The translations under genes and the position numbers were made by a program. Positions 1 to 7,134 of a stretch of DNA of 64,000 nt are shown piece by piece (the stretch's first letter is position 1; each line of letters starts with the position of its first letter). The stretch is from JAAYBF01 sp963716445 (GTDB lineage: Bacteria > Actinomycetota > Thermoleophilia > Solirubrobacterales > Thermoleophilaceae), in the NCBI GenBank assembly GCA_963716445.1, contig OY970313.1:558001-622000 (forward strand), read 5' to 3'. The notes beneath the pieces are model-generated. The model ran no database searches. It saw only the letters and a list, made by a program, of their open reading frames with translations, and was not told the DNA's origin.

Positions 1-440
1 TCGGTGTCGCCGGGCTGCATGACCGTCGTCACCACCATCCGCCGCACCGCCTCGGTCGTCTGCAGCATGCCCTGGCCGGCGACGCGCGCGACCTCGAGCG
101 CGCCTTCGCGCGGGATGCCCGCGTCGAGGAAGAAGCGGATCCGCTTCGCGAGCGCGATGTCGTCGTCGGTGTAGGCGCGTTCGCGCGGCGCGGGGGCCGG
201 ACGGCCGTTGGCCTGCATCAGCTGGCGCAGGAAGGCCGGGCTGAGTCCCGACTCGCGGGCGACGTGGGTCAGCGTGTGCTCGCGAGCGCCGCCGAGCGCC
301 AGCTCGACGGCGAACGTGGCGAGGCGGTCCTCGCGCTCGACGCGCGCGAGCGTCCGCTCGTCCTGGCCCATCGCACGTAGCCGCTGGAGCAGCTCCTCAC
401 GCGCCTCGGTCTGCGCTCGATCGGTGTCCTGCCCGGCCAT
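1..440 (-). CDS. Class III adenylate cyclase, N-terminal regulatory domain (truncated by window edge)
   Basis: The minus-strand frame opens at ATG 440 and runs off the left edge, so about 146 N-terminal residues are visible. The translation starts MAGQDTDRAQTEAREELLQ. It ends ...AVRRMVVTTVMQPGDT, and the stretch VARVAGQGMLQTTEAVRR precedes that end. From memory this resembles the autoinhibitory pH-sensing domain of mycobacterial Rv1264, where a similar 'MRPGATE' segment leads into the catalytic cyclase domain. The catalytic domain lies outside the window. A MerR-like reading of the segment around ARESGLSPAFLRQLMQANG is possible, but the overall order fits the cyclase regulator better. The assignment rests on pattern memory, not on a search. 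Confidence 0.7.
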   Translation of the reverse strand, partial: MAGQDTDRAQTEAREELLQRLRAMGQDERTLARVEREDRLATFAVELALGGAREHTLTHVARESGLSPAFLRQLMQANGRPAPAPRERAYTDDDIALAKRIRFFLDAGIPREGALEVARVAGQGMLQTTEAVRRMVVTTVMQPGDT

Positions 441-524
441 GGCTCGATGATCTCAGGCAGGACGGCCCCCCCGCCGCTCGCCTGGAGGGTGGCGGCGACG
501 GGGTGCCGCGGAGGGGAGGGGCCC

Positions 525-1799
525 CTAGACGATCTTCATACCCGAGATGGCGCGCGAGATAACCAGGCGCTGGATCTCGGAGGTCCCCTCGAAGATCGTG
601 TAGATCTTGGCGTCGCGGTGCATCCGCTCGACCGGGAACTCGCGGGTGTAGCCGTTGCCGCCGAGGATCTGGATCGCGCGCTCGGTCGACCAGACGGCGA
701 CCTCGCCCGCCTTCAGCTTCGACATCGAGCCCTCGGCGTTCTCGAACACCATGCCGGACTGCTTGCCCATCCAGGAGGCGCGCCAGACGAGCAGCCGGGC
801 CGCGTCGATCTCCATCTTCATGTCGGCGAGCGTGAAGGCGATCGCCTGGTTCTCGACGATCTTCTTGCCGAACTGCTCGCGCTCCTTCGCGTACTGCAGC
901 GCGTACTCAAAGGCGGCGCGGGCGATCCCCACGGCCTGTGCGCCGACGGTCGGGCGGCTGGCCTCGAACGTCTGCATCGCGGCCTGGGACTTCGAGGCCT
1001 TGCCCTCGCGCACGCGGGCGAGGCGCTCGTCGAGCTTCTCCTTGCCGCCGAGCAGGCAGGCGCCCGGGACGCGGCAGTCGTCGAGGTGGACGTCCGCGGT
1101 GTGCGAGGCGCGCAGGCCGTGCTTCTTGACCTTCGCGCCCTGCTCGCAGCCCTTGGTGCCGGGCGGGATGACGAAGGCCGCGTGGCCGCGCGAGCCGAGC
1201 TGGCGGTCGACGGTCGCGATCACGACGTGGACCTTGGCGATGCCGCCGTTGGTCGCCCAGGCCTTCTGGCCGTTGATGACCCACTCGTCGGCGGCCTCGT
1301 CGTACTTGGCGGTGGTGCGGATCTGCGACACGTCGGAGCCCGCGTCGGGCTCGGAGGCGCAGAAGGCGGCGACGGCCGGCTCCTCGGGAGTGCCGAAGCA
1401 CTGGGGGATCCACTCGCCGACCTGCTCGTTGGAGCCCTGGCCGAAGATCGCCGCGACGGCGAGCGAGGTGCCCATGATCGACATGCCGATGCCGGCGTCG
1501 CCCCAGAACAGCTCCTCGTTGACGATCGGCATCTGCAGGCCGGTCGGGTCCATGAAGAACTGGGCGAGCGACTCGAAGCCGTAGAGGCCGATCTTGGCCG
1601 CCTCCTGGATGACCGGCCAGGGGGTCTCCTCGCGCTCGTCCCACTCGGAGGCGGCCGGTCGGGCGACGTTCTCGGCGAAGCCGTGCACCCAGTCGCGGAT
1701 GTCCTTCTGGTCCTGGCTCAGCTCGAGCGAGAAGGGCGTCTCGGGATTCTCGGCAGCGCCTTTGTCGGCGGCCTCGGCGACGAGGTCGGTCGCGCTCAT
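525..1799 (-). CDS. Acyl-CoA dehydrogenase
   Basis: A 424-aa flavoprotein of the acyl-CoA dehydrogenase family, which catalyses alpha,beta-dehydrogenation of an acyl-CoA and passes electrons to ETF. The N-terminal helical domain covers roughly residues 25-145. The FAD/substrate loop EPDAGSDVSQI is at 150-160, followed by the central beta domain. The C-terminal helical domain ends in FEGTSEIQRL; the Glu near residue 404 is in the position of the catalytic base of short/medium-chain enzymes. Length is a little over the usual 380-400 aa because of an N-terminal extension. The ATG at 1799 has AGGAG upstream. A TetR gene is divergent with an 83-bp gap holding a palindrome, so repression relieved by an acyl-CoA ligand is likely. 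Chain-length preference cannot be read from sequence. Confidence 0.93.
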   Translation of the reverse strand: MSATDLVAEAADKGAAENPETPFSLELSQDQKDIRDWVHGFAENVARPAASEWDEREETPWPVIQEAAKIGLYGFESLAQFFMDPTGLQMPIVNEELFWGDAGIGMSIMGTSLAVAAIFGQGSNEQVGEWIPQCFGTPEEPAVAAFCASEPDAGSDVSQIRTTAKYDEAADEWVINGQKAWATNGGIAKVHVVIATVDRQLGSRGHAAFVIPPGTKGCEQGAKVKKHGLRASHTADVHLDDCRVPGACLLGGKEKLDERLARVREGKASKSQAAMQTFEASRPTVGAQAVGIARAAFEYALQYAKEREQFGKKIVENQAIAFTLADMKMEIDAARLLVWRASWMGKQSGMVFENAEGSMSKLKAGEVAVWSTERAIQILGGNGYTREFPVERMHRDAKIYTIFEGTSEIQRLVISRAISGMKIV

Positions 1800-1854
1800 A
1801 GGTGAACTGGCTCCTGTTCTCTTCAGCGTGGTCGCGGGGAAGAAGCTACTGGCG

Positions 1855-1880
1855 GGTAGGAAAATGCTACCATAAGTAGG
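1855..1880. promoter_or_regulatory. Divergent promoter with candidate TetR operator
   Basis: GGTAG (1855-1859) and CTACC (1867-1871) form an inverted repeat with a 7-bp spacer. Two further CTAC...GTAG pairs overlap it (1846-1859 and 1867-1879). The plus-strand -10 TACCAT (1868-1873) lies 9 nt from the TetR GTG. The minus-strand -10 TAGCAT (complement of 1864-1869) serves the dehydrogenase. The two -10 boxes overlap inside the palindrome, so one bound dimer could block both promoters. Confidence 0.6.
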
Positions 1881-1882
1881 AA

Positions 1883-2515
1883 GTGACCTCCACAGCGCAG
1901 AGCGTCGAGCGCCGGCGAGCCGCCCACCTGGGCCCGGAGCGTCGCCGGCCGCTGGTCCTCGACGCGGCGATGGACGTCTTCCTCGAGCACGGCTTCGAGG
2001 GCGCCTCGATGGACGCGATCGCGTACGCGGCCGAGGTCTCGAAGCCTGTCGTCTACGACTGCTTCGCCAGCAAGGACGAGCTCTTCAAGGCCCTCTTCCA
2101 GCGTGAGGAGGCGCGCGTCACCGATGAGATCCGGGCGGCGCTCCCGGCGGGGGCCCCCGAGGGCGCGGAGGCGGCACTCGCCGAAGGGCTCACGGCCTTT
2201 CTGCGGGCCGTCGCGGCGGCGCCCCAATCCTACCGCGTGATCCTGCTCGGCGAGGGCGGCATGAACGCCGCGGTCGCGAAGCGGATTCGCGCCGGGCGCG
2301 AGCGTCAGGTGGAGGCAGCCGCCGAGGCGACGCGACGCTGGCTAGACCCGACCGGAGAGCTCGACGAGCGCCGAGCGCGGCTGTTCGGGCAGATCCTGGT
2401 CGGGATCGGCGAGGCCGGCGCCCGTGCCCTGCTGAGCGAGGGCGAGGGCTGGACGCCCGAGTCGCTCGGCCCCCACCTCGCGCACGTCGCCGTCGCGGCA
2501 ATCCCCGCCGGCTGA
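1883..2515 (+). CDS. TetR-family transcriptional regulator
   Basis: A 210-aa regulator with an N-terminal TetR helix-turn-helix at about residues 24-70 (VLDAAMDVFLEHGFEGASMD, then the recognition helix AEVSKPVVYDCFASKDELF). The all-helical C-terminal ligand domain is divergent, as usual for the family. The start is GTG 1883, with TACCAT 9 nt upstream and no clear spacer for an SD, so the mRNA may be leaderless. It is transcribed away from the acyl-CoA dehydrogenase and shares its promoter region. The simplest model is autoregulation plus control of the dehydrogenase in response to an acyl-CoA. The ligand is unknown. Confidence 0.92.
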   Translation: MTSTAQSVERRRAAHLGPERRRPLVLDAAMDVFLEHGFEGASMDAIAYAAEVSKPVVYDCFASKDELFKALFQREEARVTDEIRAALPAGAPEGAEAALAEGLTAFLRAVAAAPQSYRVILLGEGGMNAAVAKRIRAGRERQVEAAAEATRRWLDPTGELDERRARLFGQILVGIGEAGARALLSEGEGWTPESLGPHLAHVAVAAIPAG

Positions 2516-2538
2516 GTCGTCCTCTCGACTCGTTCTTC

Positions 2539-2582
2539 GAGTGGAACATTGACTGGGCCAGGGGCCAGTCAATCTTCCACTC
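2539..2582. terminator. GAGTGGAA-family hairpin between convergent genes
   Basis: The left arm GAGTGGAACATTGACTGG pairs with CCAGTCAATCTTCCACTC; one pair of 18 is mismatched and the loop is GC-rich. It follows the TetR stop by 23 bp and precedes the end of the convergent Gly-rich gene, so it can act as a bidirectional terminator. Related hairpins lie at 37715-37758 and 51728-51777, also between convergent genes. Confidence 0.7.
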
Positions 2583-2585
2583 CAG

Positions 2586-2648
2586 GTTCGCCATGCAGTT
2601 CCGGCGAACGGGAGAGGTGCCGGTCGGCGAGCGGGAGAGGTGCCGGTT
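2586..2648. repeat. Small hairpin plus two 23-bp tandem repeats
   Basis: GTTCGCC (2586-2592) is inverted at 2603-2609. From 2603 a 23-bp unit is repeated twice (2603-2625 and 2626-2648) with two differences; both copies contain CGGGAGAGGTGCCGGT. This fills the rest of the convergent gap. I see no gene here. Confidence 0.6.
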
Positions 2649-2674
2649 CGACGAGTGGCTGGGGGCTGAACGGC

Positions 2675-4810
2675 TCAGCAGGGCGCCGGTGGGCTGGCGC
2701 AGGTGCCCGGCAGCGTGCCGAGCGTCCCGGCGGGCCCGTCGGCGCCGGGGTTGCCGTCCTGCTGGCCGGCGGGAGCGCCCGGGGCGCTCGGTCCGCCGAT
2801 GCCGCCGGAACCGGGCGCGCCGCCGGCCGTGAAGTTGCCGACGACCGTAGGTGAGCTGGCGGTCGACGTCGAGTAGATCGTGAAGGAGATGCCGCCGGCG
2901 CCTCCACCTCCGCCGCCGCCGTGGCCTCCGTGTCCCCCGTCGCCGCCGTCCCCGCCGGGCGAGGCGTCGTTCGCCGACGCACCGCCCGGGCCGCCGGCGC
3001 CGCCGGCCTGGCCCTGTCCTCCGGCCCCGCCTGCGCCGCCGTTCCCGCCGGCCCCGCGGTTGAAGACGTTGCCGGCGATCCGCGGCGCGGCGTCGATCAG
3101 GTAGACGCCGAACGAGCCGCCGCCGCCCTTGCCGCCCCCTCCGCCCGAGAGCGCGGCCGCCCCACCGGCGCCGCCGCCTCCTCCGCCGGCGCCATAGGAG
3201 TCGGTGCCGTCGTCGCAGCCACCGCTTCCACCGCCGCCACCTCCACCGCCGCCGTTGTCGCCGGCGGCCCCCGCGTCCGCGTCGGCCGCGTGCCAGAAGA
3301 GCCCGTCGACCAGTCGCCCGCCCCCCGCGGCGCCCGCTCCTCCCGGTCCGTTCGAGACCCAGCCCTCGCGGCCGTCGCCGGGCAACCCGCAGGTGTCGCC
3401 ACCGCTGCCCCCGGCACCGCGGTAGCCGAAGCTGTCCGGAGCGAACACCTCGGCGCTGACTCCCGCGTCCCCGGGGCGGGCATTGCAGTTGTCGCAGACG
3501 TCGAACACGTCGCAGGTCGTGTCCATCGTCCCGCCCGCCCCGCCTGTCCCCGCGCCCGTGCCCGTCAGTCCCGCGTTGGCCCCAGCGGGGCCCGCGGCTC
3601 CCCGCGAGGTGGTGTCGCAGCTCGTGGCGAACTCGCTCGACGCCCCGCCGTCTCCGCCGGCCATCGCCGCCGTGGCGGCTGTGCTGGCGGCGTCGACGCC
3701 CGCGGCTCCGACTGCGCCCGCAGCGCCGTCGCCGGCGACGAAGGCGTTGTTGGCGATCGTCAGCACGCCGGCCGGCACGTTGCGGACGACCATCGCGTAC
3801 GAGCTCTTGCCCTGGCCGTCCGGCAGGCGCTCCGTCGCGTCCGCTCCGTGCACCACGAGGAAGGCAACCGTGGTCGGCTGGGCGAGGCCGTCGGCGAGCA
3901 GCGTCACCGCCTGCGGCTCGCCGCCGGGAGTCAGCTCGACGCCCTGCGCGCCGTGGATCGCCGACTGGCTCGGGCCGGACGCCTTGACGCCACGCTGGAA
4001 GTTCTGGCCGAAGCCGCCGTAGAGGCTGATCCCGTCGGCGAGCTCGACGGGTCCCGCGTAGCCGCCGCCGGCGACGTAGACGTGGGGCTTGCCGAGCGCG
4101 GTCGCGCGGCCGATGCCGGTCTGGACCGTCGCGCACGGCGCGGCGTGCGTCCCGCAGGCCGGACCGTCGGCGCCGAAGCCGGCCGCGACGAAGACCGCCG
4201 CGACGGCGTCGCCGTCGATGCCGTCGCAGTTGGCGTCGACGAAGCTCGGATCGGGAACGTCCGCGCCGGTCGGGGTGCAGACCGGGGCCGGCGGAGAGGC
4301 GCCGGGCAACGGCGCGGGGGAGGGCCGTGGCGCCAGCAGGCCGGTCCGCCTCGACGCCCTGCAGTTGTTGCGCTCCCGCCGCTCGCGCAGCCCGCGGCCG
4401 GCATCGGCGCAGGCGATCAGGCGGTAGCGGCCAGCGCGCGTCGCGCTCGGCACCACGACGCGTCGCCTGCCGGTCGACCGCCTGCCGGCGCGGAGCGCCT
4501 TGACGAGCCTGCGCGCCTTCAGCCGCACGTCGCCCTTGCTGCGCTTGCGATCCTTCGAGAGGTAGTAGGCGGTGCGCGTCCTGCGCGCGCGGCGGGTGCC
4601 CCTGTTCCTCGTCACGTCCCTGGCCTGGAAGGCGCCGCCACGGACGAGCAGGATCGGCGGGTTCGACACCTTCGTCACGACGAGGTCGGGTCGCTTGACG
4701 GGCGCCGCGGACGCGCTCGTGACGGCGAACAGCAGAACGATCGCCGTGACGATCGTCGCGCCGATCGAGACGAGATGCAGTCGTGGATGACGGAACGTCG
4801 CCCGTAGCAC
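2675..4810 (-). CDS. Secreted CARDB-domain, glycine-rich repeat protein
   Basis: 711 aa if started at GTG 4810, which gives a clean signal peptide (MLRATFRHPRLHLVSIGATI, then a hydrophobic core ending AVTSASAAP). An ATG at 4900 would add 30 residues but overlaps the divergent small ORF. After the signal comes a CARDB-like beta-sandwich (DLVVTKVSNPP to about residue 140), then a Pro-rich linker. Next is a 'VDANCDGIDGD' segment followed by CATVQTGIGRA and ISLYGGFGQNF, which resembles parallel beta-helix (DUF1565-type) surface proteins. The C-terminal ~350 residues are dominated by GGAGG/GGDGG runs reminiscent of PGRS tracts. Likely exported and surface-exposed, possibly adhesive; function unknown. 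The DNA under the Gly tract is a GCC-rich low-complexity repeat. Confidence 0.75.
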   Translation of the reverse strand: MLRATFRHPRLHLVSIGATIVTAIVLLFAVTSASAAPVKRPDLVVTKVSNPPILLVRGGAFQARDVTRNRGTRRARRTRTAYYLSKDRKRSKGDVRLKARRLVKALRAGRRSTGRRRVVVPSATRAGRYRLIACADAGRGLRERRERNNCRASRRTGLLAPRPSPAPLPGASPPAPVCTPTGADVPDPSFVDANCDGIDGDAVAAVFVAAGFGADGPACGTHAAPCATVQTGIGRATALGKPHVYVAGGGYAGPVELADGISLYGGFGQNFQRGVKASGPSQSAIHGAQGVELTPGGEPQAVTLLADGLAQPTTVAFLVVHGADATERLPDGQGKSSYAMVVRNVPAGVLTIANNAFVAGDGAAGAVGAAGVDAASTAATAAMAGGDGGASSEFATSCDTTSRGAAGPAGANAGLTGTGAGTGGAGGTMDTTCDVFDVCDNCNARPGDAGVSAEVFAPDSFGYRGAGGSGGDTCGLPGDGREGWVSNGPGGAGAAGGGRLVDGLFWHAADADAGAAGDNGGGGGGGGGSGGCDDGTDSYGAGGGGGGAGGAAALSGGGGGKGGGGSFGVYLIDAAPRIAGNVFNRGAGGNGGAGGAGGQGQAGGAGGPGGASANDASPGGDGGDGGHGGHGGGGGGGAGGISFTIYSTSTASSPTVVGNFTAGGAPGSGGIGGPSAPGAPAGQQDGNPGADGPAGTLGTLPGTCASPPAPC

Positions 4811-4898
4811 TGGATCGCGAGGATAGCTCCGGCCGAGATAAAGGCGCGCCGGTCGCTCGGGCTCGTTATCGACCCGCGCGGGTGGGTAAGCCGATTTC

Positions 4899-5072
4899 AT
4901 GGACCGAGACGCGCAGGACCCCAAGACAGATGCCGAGAGGCGCCCCAGCTCGACGAGCCCGCCGGGCGGCAAGACCCATGAGGCCACGAAGCCGCCGGCT
5001 CCGGGCGATCTCGACCGCGAGGCCGTCGCCAAGAGCCGCGAGAAGCTCGACATCGCCGCCGGCAGTCACTGA
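4899..5072 (+). CDS. Small hypothetical protein (57 aa)
   Basis: ATG 4899 to TGA 5070-5072 encodes 57 residues, MDRDAQDPKTDAERRPSSTS at the start and AGSH at the end. The protein is highly charged, Pro-rich and probably disordered at its N-terminus, with a short helical segment (LDREAVAKSREKLDIAAG) at the C-terminus. Codon third positions are strongly G/C, as in neighbouring genes. It is divergent from the secreted CARDB protein and ends 24 bp before the acetoacetyl-CoA synthetase. No SD or clear -10 box was found. Function unknown; it may be missed by length-filtered gene callers. Confidence 0.55.
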   Translation: MDRDAQDPKTDAERRPSSTSPPGGKTHEATKPPAPGDLDREAVAKSREKLDIAAGSH

Positions 5073-5082
5073 CCCGGGCGGC

Positions 5083-5088
5083 TAGGGT
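5083..5088 (+). promoter_or_regulatory. -10 box TAGGGT of acetoacetyl-CoA synthetase
   Basis: TAGGGT lies 8 nt before ATG 5097, and there is no room for a ribosome site. This predicts a leaderless transcript. Confidence 0.5.
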
Positions 5089-5096
5089 CCGCGTCC

Positions 5097-7088
5097 ATGG
5101 GTGACGCGGACACGCCGACGGTCCTCTGGGAGCCGGGGGAGGAGTTGAAGGCCGGGACGACGCTGGCCCGCTACATGCGCTGGCTGAGCGACGAGCGCGG
5201 CGTGCACGTCCCGAGCTACGACGAGCTGTGGCACTGGTCGGTCGAGGATCTCGAGGGGTTCTGGGCGTCGATCTGGGACTTCTTCGAGGTGCGTGCCGAG
5301 CAGCCCTACGAGGCGGTCCTGGGCAGCCGCGAGATGCCGGGCGCCGAGTGGTTCCCGGGGGCGCGGCTGTCCTATGCCGAGCACGTCTTCCGCGGGCGCG
5401 AGGACTCGGACGTCGCGATCCGGCACGCGTCGGAGCTGCGCGAGCTCGACGAGCTGACGTGGGGGGAGCTGAAGTCCCTGACGGCGCGCATCGCGGGCGG
5501 TCTGCGCGAGCTCGGCGTCGGGCCGGGCGATCGCGTGGTCGCGTACCTGCCGAACATCCCGGAGGCGATGGCGGCGTTCTTCGCCTGCGCGTCGATCGGG
5601 GCGATCTGGTCGAGCTGCTCGCCGGACTTCGGCGTGCGCTCGGTGGTCGACCGCTTCGCGCAGATCGAGCCGAAGGTGCTGTTCGCGGTCGACGGCTACC
5701 GCTACAACGGGCGTGACTTCGACCGGATCGACGTGGTCGCGGCGCTGGAGGCCCAGATCCCCTCGCTCGAGCACACCGTGCTCGTCCCGTACCTGTCGAG
5801 GGCCCCGGACGCCGACCGCCTCGAGAGGGGCGTGACGTTCGCCGACCTGCTCGCGCGAGGCTCAGGCGCCGAGCTCGACTTCGAGCAGCTCCCTTTCGAC
5901 CATCCGCTCTGGGTCCTCTACTCGTCGGGCACGACCGGGCTGCCGAAGGCGATCGTGCACAGCCAGGGCGGGATCCTGCTCGAGCACCTGAAGAAGCTCA
6001 ACCTGCATCTCGACGCGCGCGAGGGCGACCGCGTCTTCTGGTTCTCGACGACCGGCTGGATGATGTGGAACTTCCTCGCCGGCGTGCTGCTCACGCCGGC
6101 CTCGATCGTCCTCTACGACGGCAGCCCCGGCCATCCCGACCTCGGCGTGCTGTGGGACCTCGCCGAGCGGGCCGGCGTCACCTGCTTCGGAACCTCCGCC
6201 GCGTACATCGCCTCGTGCATGAAGGAGGGGGTGGATCCGGGGGCCGGGCGCGACCTCAGCGCGCTGCGCAGCGTCGGTTCGACCGGCTCGCCGCTGTCGC
6301 CGGAGGGCTTCCGCTGGGTCTACGACCACGTCGGCGCCGACACCTGGCTGTTCTCGACCTCCGGCGGCACCGACGTCTGCACGGCATTCGTCGGCGGCTG
6401 CCCGCTGCTGCCGGTCTACCTCGGCGAGCTGCAGGCACGCTCGCTCGGCGCCGACGTCCACGCCTTCGACGACGACGGCAACGCCGTCGTCGGTGAGGTC
6501 GGCGAGCTGGTCATCGCCCAGCCGATGCCCTCGATGCCGATCTGCTTCTGGAACGACCCCGACGGCGAGCGCCTGCGCGAGAGCTACTTCGCCACCTACC
6601 CCGGCGTCTGGCGCCACGGCGACTGGATCGAGATCACCGAGCGGGGGACGGCGATCATCTACGGCCGCTCCGACTCGACGATCAACCGCGGCGGCGTCCG
6701 TATGGGCACCAGCGAGATCTACCGCGCCGTGCTGGCGATCGACGAGATCGTCGACGCGCTCGTCGTCGACGTCCCGCGCGAGGGCGAGGAGAGCTGGATG
6801 CCGCTGTTCGTCGTGCTGCGCGACGGCGCCGTCCTCGACGCCGACCTGACCCAGGCGATCGCGCGGCGCGTGCGCGAGGAGTGCTCGCCGCGCCACGTCC
6901 CCAACGACGTCTTCGCGATCGGCGAGGTTCCGCGCACGCTCTCGGGCAAGGTGCTCGAGGTGCCGGTCAAGCGGATCCTGATGGGCACGCCGGCCGAGCG
7001 CGCGGCGAGCCGCGACTCGCTCCAGAACCCGGCCGCGCTCGACTGGTTCGTGGCGCTCGCCGGCGAGCGGGAGGCCGCCGGCGCCTGA
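5097..7088 (+). CDS. aacS: Acetoacetyl-CoA synthetase (acetoacetate-CoA ligase)
   Basis: A 663-aa cytoplasmic member of the acyl-adenylate-forming (ANL) superfamily, ATP + acetoacetate + CoA to acetoacetyl-CoA + AMP + PPi. The N-terminus (LWEPGEELKAGTTLARYMRW) and the YAEHVFRG segment are typical of the AacS branch rather than acetyl-CoA synthetase. Core motifs are the P-loop YSSGTTGLPKAIVHSQGG near residue 275, SGGTDVCTAF near 422, the hinge region IYGRSDSTINRGGVRMG, and the C-terminal catalytic Lys in PRTLSGKVLEVP. Length matches the family. It stands alone with its own -10. It would allow use of ketone bodies or of acetoacetate from leucine/lipid breakdown, fitting the acyl-CoA genes nearby. 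Confidence 0.92.
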   Translation: MGDADTPTVLWEPGEELKAGTTLARYMRWLSDERGVHVPSYDELWHWSVEDLEGFWASIWDFFEVRAEQPYEAVLGSREMPGAEWFPGARLSYAEHVFRGREDSDVAIRHASELRELDELTWGELKSLTARIAGGLRELGVGPGDRVVAYLPNIPEAMAAFFACASIGAIWSSCSPDFGVRSVVDRFAQIEPKVLFAVDGYRYNGRDFDRIDVVAALEAQIPSLEHTVLVPYLSRAPDADRLERGVTFADLLARGSGAELDFEQLPFDHPLWVLYSSGTTGLPKAIVHSQGGILLEHLKKLNLHLDAREGDRVFWFSTTGWMMWNFLAGVLLTPASIVLYDGSPGHPDLGVLWDLAERAGVTCFGTSAAYIASCMKEGVDPGAGRDLSALRSVGSTGSPLSPEGFRWVYDHVGADTWLFSTSGGTDVCTAFVGGCPLLPVYLGELQARSLGADVHAFDDDGNAVVGEVGELVIAQPMPSMPICFWNDPDGERLRESYFATYPGVWRHGDWIEITERGTAIIYGRSDSTINRGGVRMGTSEIYRAVLAIDEIVDALVVDVPREGEESWMPLFVVLRDGAVLDADLTQAIARRVREECSPRHVPNDVFAIGEVPRTLSGKVLEVPVKRILMGTPAERAASRDSLQNPAALDWFVALAGEREAAGA

Positions 7089-7134
7089 CCGCCGCGACGG
7101 TTTCGGCCGGGGGCGTGGGGGTAGTGCCACCTTC

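Noticed and set aside
2880..3260. CRISPR-like or minisatellite array
   Set aside because: The GCC-rich repeats are codons of the Gly-rich protein; no constant spacer/repeat lengths exist. No CRISPR array was seen in the window.
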